From Sphingobium sp. Z007 (GTDB lineage: Bacteria > Pseudomonadota > Alphaproteobacteria > Sphingomonadales > Sphingomonadaceae), in NCBI RefSeq assembly GCF_900013425.1, contig NZ_FBXK01000005.1, positions 2,480,001 to 2,544,000 of the forward strand: a stretch of 64,000 bases of DNA, written 5' to 3'. Below are positions 51,826 to 59,434 of the stretch, piece after piece (positions within the stretch are counted from its first letter, which is position 1; each line of letters begins with the position of its first letter). The position numbers and the translations under genes were made by a program. Below the pieces are notes generated by a model. It did not search any database and was not told the DNA's origin. It saw nothing but the letters and a program-made list of their open reading frames with translations.

Positions 51826-53874
51826 ATGACCCGGCATATTCCCTGGATTTTGACGGCGATCATCGGCGCGGTCGCGCTCAGCGTCGTAGCCGTGTCGCGT
51901 GGCGAGGCTGTCAATGCGCTGTGGATCGTGGTCGCGGCGGTCAGCTGCTTCCTGGTCGCCTATCGCTATTATGCCCTTTTCATCGCCCGCCATGTGATGC
52001 GGTTGGACCCTGCGCGGCCCACGCCGGCGATCCGCCGCGCCGACGGCCTCGATTATGTCGCGACTGAAAAGTCCGTTCTGTTCGGCCATCATTTCGCGGC
52101 GATTGCAGGCGCGGGGCCGCTTGTTGGTCCCGTGCTGGCGGCGCAGATGGGCTACCTTCCCGGCACACTGTGGATCATCGTCGGCGTCGTGCTGGCGGGC
52201 GCGGTGCAGGATTTCATGATCCTGTTCATCTCCATGCGCCGCGACGGCAAGTCGCTGGGGGAACTGATCCGCATGGAAATGGGGCAGGTCGCAGGCACCA
52301 TCGCCCTGTTTGGCGCTTTCATGATCATGGTCATCATCCTCGCCGTGCTGGCGCTGATCGTGGTGAAGGCGCTGGCGGAAAGCCCCTGGGGCATGTTCAC
52401 CGTCGCCGCCACCGTGCCGCTGGCCATGGCGATGGGTGCCTATACCCGCTGGATCAGGCCGGGGCGCATCGGCGAAGTGTCGCTGCTGGGCCTCGTCGGC
52501 CTGCTTGCGGCGATCGTCTATGGGCAGGCGATATCGCTCTCGCCGGTCTGGGGTCCGATCTTCACCTTCACGCCCGTCCAGTTGTGCTGGATATTGATCG
52601 GCTATGGCGCGGTCGCCTCCGTCCTGCCGGTCTGGCTGCTGCTCGCGCCGCGCGATTACCTCTCGACCTTCCTCAAGATCGGCGCGATCGCCGCGCTCGC
52701 CATCGGCATCGTCATCATGGCCCCGCCGCTCAAAATGCCGGCGCTGACCCAGTTCGTCGGCGGCAACGGTCCGGTCTGGGCCGGCGGTCTCTTCCCCTTC
52801 CTGTTCATCACCATCGCCTGCGGCGCGGTGTCCGGTTTCCACGCGCTCATCTCCAGCGGCACCACGCCCAAGCTGATCGCGAGCGAAGCCCATGCGCCGA
52901 TGATCGGCTATGGCGCGATGCTGATGGAGGCGTTCGTGGCGATCATGGCGCTGGTCGGCGCGTCGATCCTTGACCCTGGCATCTATTTCACGATGAACAG
53001 CCCGGCCGCGCTGATCGGCACCGATGCGGCGAGCGCATCGGCCGCCGTCACCGCCATGGGTTTCCCGATTTCGCCCGACCTCATCGCCCAGACGGCCAAG
53101 GATGTGGGCGAACATAGCATCATCAGCCGCGCAGGTGGCGCGCCGACGCTGGCGGTGGCGATGGCGGAAATCTTCAGCCATGTCGTCGGCGGCCCGGCGA
53201 TGAAGGCCTTCTGGTATCATTTCGCGATCCTGTTCGAGGCGCTCTTCATCCTCACCGCAGTGGATGCAGGCACCCGCGCCGGGCGCTTCATGTTGCAGGA
53301 TCTGATCGCGCTGGCCGTGCCATCCTTCAAGGACACGACGAGCCATGTGCCGGGGATCGTCGCCACGGCGCTGACCGTCGCGGCCTGGGGCTTCTTCCTC
53401 TATCAGGGCGTCACCGATCCGCTAGGCGGGGTGAATACGCTGTGGCCGGTGTTCGGCATCTCCAACCAGATGCTCGCGGCGATCGCGCTGATGCTGGGCA
53501 CGGCCGTGCTGTTCCGCATGAAGCAGGACAAGTTTGCCTGGGTCACGTTGGTCCCCACAATCTGGCTGCTGATCTGCACATTGTCGGCGGGCTGGCTCAA
53601 GCTGTTCTCGGCCGATGCCAAGGTCGGCTTCCTGGCCCATGCCGCCAAGTTCAGCGCGGCGGCGGATGCCGGCACGGTGCTGGCCCCCGCCAAATCGATG
53701 GCGGAGATGCAGCGCATCATTTTCAATGACCGAATCGACGCCGCGCTGGTGGCGCTGTTCCTGGCCGTCGTGCTGGCGCTGCTCTTCTTCACCATCCGCA
53801 CCTGCCTTGCCGCCCGGCGAATCGCCACGCCGACGACGCGCGAAATCCCCTCGCAATTCGTGCCGGCCGAATGA
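51826..53874 (+). CDS. cstA: Carbon starvation protein A (peptide/pyruvate transporter)
   Basis: A 682-residue inner-membrane protein with about 16-18 TM helices, close to E. coli CstA (701). Conserved blocks: FGHHFAAIAGAGPLVGPVLA, TLWIIVGVVLAGAVQDFMIL, FHALISSGTTPKLI and a C-terminal TM pair. The CstA family imports pyruvate or peptides when carbon is scarce. GAGG lies 4 nt before the ATG at 51826; an open frame begins at 51781 but lacks the family N-terminus. Co-translated with the YbdD-type gene. Confidence 0.94.
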   Translation: MTRHIPWILTAIIGAVALSVVAVSRGEAVNALWIVVAAVSCFLVAYRYYALFIARHVMRLDPARPTPAIRRADGLDYVATEKSVLFGHHFAAIAGAGPLVGPVLAAQMGYLPGTLWIIVGVVLAGAVQDFMILFISMRRDGKSLGELIRMEMGQVAGTIALFGAFMIMVIILAVLALIVVKALAESPWGMFTVAATVPLAMAMGAYTRWIRPGRIGEVSLLGLVGLLAAIVYGQAISLSPVWGPIFTFTPVQLCWILIGYGAVASVLPVWLLLAPRDYLSTFLKIGAIAALAIGIVIMAPPLKMPALTQFVGGNGPVWAGGLFPFLFITIACGAVSGFHALISSGTTPKLIASEAHAPMIGYGAMLMEAFVAIMALVGASILDPGIYFTMNSPAALIGTDAASASAAVTAMGFPISPDLIAQTAKDVGEHSIISRAGGAPTLAVAMAEIFSHVVGGPAMKAFWYHFAILFEALFILTAVDAGTRAGRFMLQDLIALAVPSFKDTTSHVPGIVATALTVAAWGFFLYQGVTDPLGGVNTLWPVFGISNQMLAAIALMLGTAVLFRMKQDKFAWVTLVPTIWLLICTLSAGWLKLFSADAKVGFLAHAAKFSAAADAGTVLAPAKSMAEMQRIIFNDRIDAALVALFLAVVLALLFFTIRTCLAARRIATPTTREIPSQFVPAE

Positions 53875-54056
53875 GCGGGCTGTTCGCTACGCTGCGCCAG
53901 ACCGCGCGATTGATGGTCGGCCTGCCCGATTATGACGCCTATTTGCGCCACATGGCCGCCCATCATCCCGGCCGGCCAGCCATGAACCGCACGCAGTTTT
54001 TTCGGAATCGGCAGGAGGCGCGCTACGGCGGGAAGAATGGTGGGCGCTGCTGTTGA
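53871..54056 (+). CDS. YbdD/YjiX-family small protein
   Basis: A 61-residue protein with the DUF466 pattern: LMVGLPDYDAYLRHM, NRTQFFRNRQEARYGGK and GGRCC at the end. It is the regular partner of CstA-type transporters and overlaps the cstA stop by 4 nt (ATGA). Members occur with CstA, BtsT and YhjX systems. The precise role is not settled; it is needed for transport in E. coli. Confidence 0.93.
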   Translation: MSGLFATLRQTARLMVGLPDYDAYLRHMAAHHPGRPAMNRTQFFRNRQEARYGGKNGGRCC

Positions 54057-54253
54057 ACATCCCCCATTGGATAAAAGAAGATGACGGCCTTCGCTCGAAA
54101 ACCCTGCCGCCAAATATTGCAGTTTCTGTAATATTACGACTGCAAAATCACGTTGAGCGACAATAAATTTCGTCAATACACCATTTGGGGTATTGATCCA
54201 TCTCGTCGCTTTGCTAGGGCGCGCCATCCTTTGTGCCCGACAGCGTAAGGGAT

Positions 54254-54287
54254 GTGTCCCCTGCCCATCCCTTGCGGCAGGGGACAC
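54254..54287. terminator. Perfect 12-bp hairpin between convergent genes
   Basis: GTGTCCCCTGCC (54254-54265) and GGCAGGGGACAC (54276-54287) form a perfect stem with a 10-nt loop, in the 325-bp gap between the YbdD-type gene and the convergent xdhC. There is no T run on either strand. It may still end or shield both transcripts. The rest of the gap, 54057-54381, is AT-richer than its surroundings and holds no gene. Confidence 0.5.
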
Positions 54288-54381
54288 GCATCAGCGCGAT
54301 TTCTAATCAGATAGAATCCTCTGATGCTTCGGAGCCGATGCCAGCGCAACTAAATCGCGTAAAACCAATAATCTAGATCGG

Positions 54382-55299
54382 TCAGCGTCGCGCGTTGAAC
54401 CCCGCGACCATCCCCGCCGTGATCGACAGCGCGATTTCCGCCGCGCCGATCGCGCCGATATCCAGCCCTGCCGGCCCGTCGATGCGGGCCAGGTCGCCAG
54501 CCCCAAAGCCCATCGCCCCCAGCCGCTCCAGCCGCGCCGCATGGCTCTTGCGCGATCCCAGCGCCGCGACATAGCCGGTGGGCGCGCGCAACGCCGCCAC
54601 CAGCGCGGGGTCGTCGATCTTGATGTCATGGCTCAAGGTGACCACCGCGGTCGATTCGCCGGGGAAGCGCGCGGCGACCGCCTCATCGGGCCAGCGATCG
54701 TCTAATGCCACGCCTGGGAAGCGCTCCGCCGTCAGGAAGCGCCCGCGCGGATCGATCACCACCGGCGTCACGCCGATCGCCTGCGCCAGCGGCACCAGGC
54801 TCTGGGCGATCTGCACCGCGCCAACGATCAGCAGGCGGCGCGGCGGATCGTAGCGATTGAGGAAATCCTCCGTCTCGGCCGCTTCGCGCGTTACCCCGCT
54901 CTCCAAATCGGTCGCCAACGTCAGCGCCCGGCCCCGCGCGTTTTCCGCGGCAATCCGGTCGAACAAGGCGGACGCGAAACCCGCCTCGCTCACCGGCTGC
55001 ACCAGCACGGCGATTTCGCCACCGCAGGGGAGGCCGACTTCCCAGGCATCGCCATCAGCCACACCATAGGTTTCGACATGCGCCGCGCGCCCGGCGATGA
55101 CCTCGGCCGCGCGCTGCAACACATCGGTTTCGACGCAGCCGCCCGATATGCTGCCTTCGAACCGGCCGTCGGCGTGGACGATCATATGGCTGCCGCGCGG
55201 CCGCGGGGCCGATCCCCAGGTCGACACCACTGTCGCCAGCGCCAGAGGCGCGCCGCGCCATTCCTGTCCCTTGCGGATCACCGCGCCATTATCGTTCAA
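54382..55299 (-). CDS. xdhC: XdhC-family molybdenum-enzyme maturation protein
   Basis: A 305-residue protein. The N-terminal domain has LATVVSTWGSAPRPRGSHM and SISGGCVETDVL and VGLPCGGEIAVLVQ (Cys for molybdopterin). The C-terminal Rossmann domain has LLIVGAVQIAQSLVPLAQAI and GYVAALGSRKSHAARLERL. XdhC/CoxI proteins bind and insert the molybdenum cofactor into xanthine-dehydrogenase-type enzymes. None of these is in the window, so the partner is elsewhere. The start is TTG at 55299, supported by GGGAG 7 nt upstream. Confidence 0.93.
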   Translation of the reverse strand: MNDNGAVIRKGQEWRGAPLALATVVSTWGSAPRPRGSHMIVHADGRFEGSISGGCVETDVLQRAAEVIAGRAAHVETYGVADGDAWEVGLPCGGEIAVLVQPVSEAGFASALFDRIAAENARGRALTLATDLESGVTREAAETEDFLNRYDPPRRLLIVGAVQIAQSLVPLAQAIGVTPVVIDPRGRFLTAERFPGVALDDRWPDEAVAARFPGESTAVVTLSHDIKIDDPALVAALRAPTGYVAALGSRKSHAARLERLGAMGFGAGDLARIDGPAGLDIGAIGAAEIALSITAGMVAGFNARR

Positions 55300-55394
55300 T
55301 CGGAAACTCCCGGACGGTCTGCGACTTCGTCCCTATCGTCACTATGGTAGGCACTGCATGGCAGGATGGGATGCGGCTCCGCACAGTTCAATGC

Positions 55395-56063
55395 CTAATG
55401 CAATCGCCTGCCGCTCCACACGACCCGGCCGACGATATCCACCAGCGCCGGATCGATGTCGGCCCAATCCGGGTAGTGCGGATTGTCGCTCACGACGCTG
55501 AACCAGCCGCGCCGCGGCCCCATGGCTACCCGCTTGACCATCAACACCCCGTCCAGCCGCAAAACATAGACGCCGTCGCGCAGGCGGCTGGCGTCGTCGT
55601 CATGATCGACCATGATGTCGTCGCCATCGTTCAAGGTCGGCGCCATCGATTCGCCATCAACCCGGATGATCGACACGCGTTGCGGCCGCACCCCCAGGTG
55701 CCGCAGCCAGCGCGCGTCGAACGCCATCACGCCCGCCGCCTGCTCATCTTCGTCAAGCGACCCCAGCCCTGCCGACGCACCGAGCGCCAAGCGCGGCACC
55801 GCGACCACCGCCGGCATCCCGCGCATCCGGGCGGGCACCGCAACCGGCGCCGTCGTTCCGCCCAGCATCTGTTCGGGCACGCCGAAATAGCGCGCCAGCA
55901 CGCGGCGATCCTCCTCATCCAGCTTGCGCGGCGTGCCGCGTTTGATGAACTGCTGAATATAGGCGGGATTGCGGCCGATCAGCCGGGACAGATCGGCATA
56001 ATTTTCCCCCCGCTCGGCAATTAGCCGGTCGAGCGCAATGCGGGCGTGCTGCGATTCATCCAT
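55395..56063 (-). CDS. S24/LexA-like repressor with HTH domain
   Basis: A 222-residue protein. The N-terminal helix-turn-helix (about 15-60, NYADLSRLIGRNPAYIQQF) is of the XRE type and the C-terminal domain is a self-cleaving S24 peptidase: Ser near 134 in VDGESMAPTLNDGD and Lys near 172 in VLMVKRVA. Proteins like this are repressors, sometimes cleaved after DNA damage. A cluster of TAGGAA sites lies just upstream and probably serves it, both for self-control and for control of the divergent pair of small genes. Confidence 0.92.
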   Translation of the reverse strand: MDESQHARIALDRLIAERGENYADLSRLIGRNPAYIQQFIKRGTPRKLDEEDRRVLARYFGVPEQMLGGTTAPVAVPARMRGMPAVVAVPRLALGASAGLGSLDEDEQAAGVMAFDARWLRHLGVRPQRVSIIRVDGESMAPTLNDGDDIMVDHDDDASRLRDGVYVLRLDGVLMVKRVAMGPRRGWFSVVSDNPHYPDWADIDPALVDIVGRVVWSGRRLH

Positions 56064-56079
56064 ATCCAGTCCATAATGA

Positions 56080-56134
56080 TAGGAATTTTCCTAGACAAGT
56101 AGGAAATTGGGTTAGAGATAGGAATAGGCCTATC
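56080..56134. promoter_or_regulatory. Operator cluster for the S24-type repressor
   Basis: Perfect inverted repeat TAGGAA-TT-TTCCTA at 56080-56093, another TAGGAA at 56100-56105, and GATAGG-AATAGG-CCTATC at 56117-56134, which contains the palindrome ATAGGCCTAT. All share the core TAGGAA or ATAGG. They lie between the divergent starts, 17-71 bp from the repressor start and 45 bp or more from the start of the small gene at 56179. A weaker match, AGGAATAGGAAA, occurs at 56411-56422 inside the next gene. Together they fit a repressor-binding array. Confidence 0.7.
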
Positions 56135-56178
56135 GACTTGCAGCGGGCGAGTCGCACCAAACGGGGAGAAGAAAGCCA

Positions 56179-56364
56179 ATGCTGCTGCGTATGATCGAGC
56201 AATTTCTTCGCGAATTTAAGATGCCACCAACCACCTTCGGACGGGCGTGCGCGCGCGATCCACGCCTGGTGTTCGACCTGCGCCTGGGTCGGCAACCCGG
56301 CGATCGCATAAAAAGACGTGTAGAACATTTCATGAACATCTATCGCAGGAGCATTAGCCAATGA
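56179..56364 (+). CDS. Small conserved-looking protein of unknown function
   Basis: A 61-residue basic protein: MLLRMIEQFLREFKMPPTTF, ACARDPRLVFDLRLGRQPG and a C-terminal RRVEHFMNIYRR. It looks like a small helical DNA- or protein-binding protein. It is the first gene of a two-gene operon (ATGA overlap with the next) divergent from the S24 repressor. I believe similar proteins exist in other sphingomonads next to such repressors, but no family name is known to me. Confidence 0.7.
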   Translation: MLLRMIEQFLREFKMPPTTFGRACARDPRLVFDLRLGRQPGDRIKRRVEHFMNIYRRSISQ

Positions 56365-56732
56365 CAAGCCTGGATCATGGTTTCGGCGCGGCCAACCTCA
56401 TCCGAAATAAAGGAATAGGAAATCGCCGCACGAGTCCGCTGCCGCCCCTGCTCGCGCAATTGCTCGCCCGCGCGGGCCAGCCGGCGATTGTCGAGCGGGC
56501 GGTCAGCCGCCCTTGGGCCAGCGCCCTGTTTGAAGGGCAGCGCCATATGATAAGGCTGCGCCTGAGCGGGGATGATTTCCCGGAACGCGGCACGGCGTTC
56601 ATGGCCGGCCTTGCCGACGCCGAATGGGTGCTGCCGGGTCATTTTGTCGCCGATATCAGCGTCGATGATGGCGATGCGGACATAGAGAGCGTCTGGCTTG
56701 AACTGTCCGCCCTGACGATCGAAGACTGGTAA
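56361..56732 (+). CDS. Hypothetical protein coupled to the repressor locus
   Basis: A 123-residue protein: LPPLLAQLLARAGQPAIVER, SRPWASALFEGQRHMIRLRL, FVADISVDDGDADIESVWLE. It is soluble, mostly mixed alpha/beta, and acidic at the end. It overlaps the preceding small gene by 4 nt, so the two are one unit under the TAGGAA operator cluster. No family recognised. If the repressor responds to DNA damage, this pair could be damage-induced. Confidence 0.75.
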   Translation: MTSLDHGFGAANLIRNKGIGNRRTSPLPPLLAQLLARAGQPAIVERAVSRPWASALFEGQRHMIRLRLSGDDFPERGTAFMAGLADAEWVLPGHFVADISVDDGDADIESVWLELSALTIEDW

Positions 56733-56795
56733 ACTGCGACGGGCAGCTTCAGGCGGGTGTCAGATCGCCCGCCCTGAAGTTATGTCAGAACCATG

Positions 56796-56871
56796 TCCGT
56801 TCGCTTCGAGCGAAGTCGAGAAGCACGCAGCGCAAACGCCCTGTTTCTCGACTACGCTCGAAACGAACGGA
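56796..56871. repeat. Inverted repeat pair, variant of the sphingomonad-type element (copy 5)
   Basis: Arms 56796-56822 (starts TCCGTTCGCTTCGAGCGAAG) and 56845-56871 (ends GCTCGAAACGAACGGA) are 27-bp inverted repeats with two mismatches. It lies between the hypothetical gene at 56732 and the convergent membrane-protein gene. The outer ends (CCGTTCG/CGAACGG) match copies 1-4 but the inner part is different. Confidence 0.82.
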
Positions 56872-56907
56872 GCAAGATGAAGTATTCCGCTTAGAGCGCG
56901 TGATGCC

Positions 56908-57945
56908 CTACCCTCGCCCGGTCATGGAGCGCAGCGCGCCCAGCGCGGCGCGCAGCGCTTCGTCGGCATCCGGCTCCACCGCCGGGCGCACCGGCACCGC
57001 CGATGCGACCGGCATGTCAGCGATAACGCCGCCATCGCCCGCCAGCGGCGAGATTTTGCGCGACCGATGCTTCAGGCCGCGCTCCAGCCGCTCGGTCAGC
57101 TCGCTGATCGACAGGCCGTGCGTGGAAGGCATGGGGGTAGAGGGCATCGGCAGCGGCGCGGGGCGAAGCGATTCGGCTGGCTGGGCGATGAAAGCGGGCG
57201 TCGCAGGCGGCGTCCATACGGCCTCGACCGGCGTCTCCGCGACCGCCGCAGCAGGCGCGTCCGCGCCATCATCCTCAATATCGTCTTCGACCAGGCTCGG
57301 TGCGGCGAAGGGACCGGCCGGCCGCAGGAAGGCCGGCTGCGGCAGGTACGCTTCGGTCAACGGCATCGGCGCGCTGGGCATGGCCAGCTTGCCGAGCGGC
57401 ACGATCGTCTCGCGCTCCGGGTCGCGATGCGCCACCAGCGATCGGCGGCCCGATTCGGCGCGCGGAAAGATATCGATCCCGTCGAAATCGCGGCTCGCGA
57501 AGATGGGCGGACGCGACGGCGCGTCAGGATGGGCGTCGGCGCGCCGCAGGATCGGCGCTTCCGGTTCGATGCCCGGTGCAGCACGGCCCCGCGCCAGTGC
57601 GGTCAGCTTGGAGAATGCGAAACCCATTATATGTGCTCCCTGGACGCGATGGGCGCGTCCTTTCCCATTATCTTGTTCCGGCCCACCATCTTGACCTGAT
57701 ACGTCCGTGTCGCGGCGGGCCAGGCCGACCAGCCCGATCGCCATGATTCCGGCGAAGGCCGCCATCATCAGCCGCGCCTTCAATCCCAACGGCGGCGCCG
57801 CGGCCGGCAGCGCTTCACTGAGGCCACTGGACGCGACGATCATCTCGACCAGGCCGACCGGAATCCACAATATCAGCAACGCAGCCGCCAGGCCGGCCAG
57901 TGCCGTTATCGCTATCCCTCGCCTGCTGATGACTCGCGCCGCCAC
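56908..57945 (-). CDS. Membrane protein with long Pro/Ala-rich tail, function unknown
   Basis: A 345-residue protein. Two hydrophobic helices at about 10-35 (IAITALAGLAAALLILWIPV) and 57-75 (LMMAAFAGIMAIGLVGLARR) are followed by a disordered tail rich in Pro, Ala and acidic residues, with short repeats such as PMPSTPMPST. Near the end is GLSISELTERLERGLKHRSRK and a final helix. It precedes nothing recognisable on its strand and follows the exosortase-type glycosyltransferase gene by 18 nt, so it may be part of that unit. No family recognised. Confidence 0.6.
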   Translation of the reverse strand: MAARVISRRGIAITALAGLAAALLILWIPVGLVEMIVASSGLSEALPAAAPPLGLKARLMMAAFAGIMAIGLVGLARRDTDVSGQDGGPEQDNGKGRAHRVQGAHIMGFAFSKLTALARGRAAPGIEPEAPILRRADAHPDAPSRPPIFASRDFDGIDIFPRAESGRRSLVAHRDPERETIVPLGKLAMPSAPMPLTEAYLPQPAFLRPAGPFAAPSLVEDDIEDDGADAPAAAVAETPVEAVWTPPATPAFIAQPAESLRPAPLPMPSTPMPSTHGLSISELTERLERGLKHRSRKISPLAGDGGVIADMPVASAVPVRPAVEPDADEALRAALGALRSMTGRG

Positions 57946-57963
57946 CTTTTGTTCAATCCTTGC

Positions 57964-59190
57964 TCATGCGGCCGCGCGCGCCTTTGACGGACGCGCCAGC
58001 AACCGCTGGTAAACAGGTTCGTAACGCACAATGTTTGACGACCAGTTACGATCGCGCTCCACGAAGGCGCGGGCCACGGCGCGGCGTTCATCCCATCCGT
58101 CCCGATTGGCGAACAGGTCCGCCAAGGCCGCGGCGACCGCGGCCGGATCATCGGGCGCGAACAAGGTGCCGGTTACGCCATCCTCAATCAGCTCGCGATG
58201 CCCGCCGACGCTGGAGGCGGCGACCAGGCGGCCCTGCGCCATTGCTTCCAGGGGCTTCAAAGGCGTCACCAAATCGGTCAGCCGCATCGCCTTGCGCGGA
58301 TAGGCCAATATATCGACCTGCGCATAATAATGTTCGACCTGGTCGTGCGGCACCCGGCCGACGAAGACGATATGGTCCGCGAAGGGCGATGCCAGCGCTT
58401 GGTCCCGCAGCGCCTGTTCGCGCGGGCCGCCGCCGACCAGCAGCAGCTTGGCCCTGGGCCGGGCGCGCACGAGTCGCGGCATCGCGGCGATCAGGTCGTC
58501 CAACCCCTCATAATCATAAAAGCTGCCGATGAAGCCTACGACGTCCGCGCCTTTCAGCCCCAGCTTCGCGGTCAGCGCCGGGTCGCGATCGACCGGCGTG
58601 CCGAACTGGTCCATGTCGACGCCATTGGGCGACACGACGATCTTGTCCGCATCCACGCCGCGCGCGATCAGGTCGCTGCGCAGCCCCTCGCAGATCACCG
58701 CCACGGCATCGGCCGCGCGCACCGCATGAGTCTCCAGCTGGCGCGTCAGCCAATAGCGCGGATTGCCCTCGACCCCGGTGCCGTTGCCGACCGCCGCATC
58801 CTCCCAAAAGGCGCGGATTTCGTAGATCATCGGCAGGCCGTGGCGCTTGGCCACGCGCTGCGCGGCCATCGCATTCAACACCGGCGAATGGGCGTGGATG
58901 ACATCCGGCCGCCACTGCCGCACCAGCGCGTCGATCGCATCGGCATGGGCGGAAATGTCGCGCCATTCGCGAATCAGGGGATTGCCAGTCGCCGGTTCGC
59001 CCGGCGTGCGGTGGAAGGTCAGGCCGTCCACCACTTCCTCTTGCGCGCCCGGCGCGGCATGGCGGTGGCCGGTGATGCCGCGCACCTCCCACCCCCTGGC
59101 CATCTGCGCGCGCAGGATCGCGCGGGTGCGAAAGGTATAGCCGCTGTGCAGCGGCAGACTGTGGTCCAGGACGTGGAGAATACGAGTCAT
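57964..59190 (-). CDS. Glycosyltransferase of the exosortase-A type
   Basis: A 408-residue GT-B enzyme. MTRILHVLDHSLPLHSGYTF at the start is the signature of the exosortase-A-associated glycosyltransferases. Others: DVIHAHSPVLNAMAAQRVAK, VVSPNGVDMDQF, VGFIGSFYDYEGLDDLI, and a C-terminal LTDLVTPLKPLEAMAQG with the donor-binding Glu. It is divergent from the O-glycosylation ligase gene of the same system. It probably builds the glycan or exopolysaccharide made by XrtA loci. No exosortase is visible in this window. Confidence 0.9.
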   Translation of the reverse strand: MTRILHVLDHSLPLHSGYTFRTRAILRAQMARGWEVRGITGHRHAAPGAQEEVVDGLTFHRTPGEPATGNPLIREWRDISAHADAIDALVRQWRPDVIHAHSPVLNAMAAQRVAKRHGLPMIYEIRAFWEDAAVGNGTGVEGNPRYWLTRQLETHAVRAADAVAVICEGLRSDLIARGVDADKIVVSPNGVDMDQFGTPVDRDPALTAKLGLKGADVVGFIGSFYDYEGLDDLIAAMPRLVRARPRAKLLLVGGGPREQALRDQALASPFADHIVFVGRVPHDQVEHYYAQVDILAYPRKAMRLTDLVTPLKPLEAMAQGRLVAASSVGGHRELIEDGVTGTLFAPDDPAAVAAALADLFANRDGWDERRAVARAFVERDRNWSSNIVRYEPVYQRLLARPSKARAAA

Positions 59191-59296
59191 AGCCCGATCT
59201 GTTTGCCGAAAAAGGTTTAACGGCCCGTCAACTCTGTCTCGCTAGTGGGGGAATCGTGCCGAACGGAATCACTCACACCACCATGATCGACGCGCG

Positions 59297-59434
59297 ATGA
59301 TCGACGCCCTGTCTCTGCTGATCAGCCATGGCGTGATCCTGCTCGCCGCCTGGCGGCTGTTGCCGCGCGCCGAACTGGATCGCGACCCGCCGCCATCGCT
59401 TCCTTCGGCATCGGAGCCGCACGCCGATGCGTGA
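59297..59434 (+). CDS. Small single-pass membrane protein before the O-glycosylation ligase gene
   Basis: A 45-residue reading frame: MIDALSLLISHGVILLAAWR then LLPRAELDRD and a Pro/Ser tail ending PHADA. One TM helix (about 3-19). It overlaps the ligase start by 8 nt. A second copy of ATGATCGACGCG lies 14 nt upstream, so the start could shift. It is too short for certainty but has coding-like composition and good position. Confidence 0.5.
   Translation: MIDALSLLISHGVILLAAWRLLPRAELDRDPPPSLPSASEPHADA

Noticed and set aside
51715..53346. 543-residue minus-strand open frame opposite cstA
   Set aside because: Consists mostly of Arg, Asp, His and Gln, the usual product of reading a membrane-protein gene backward.
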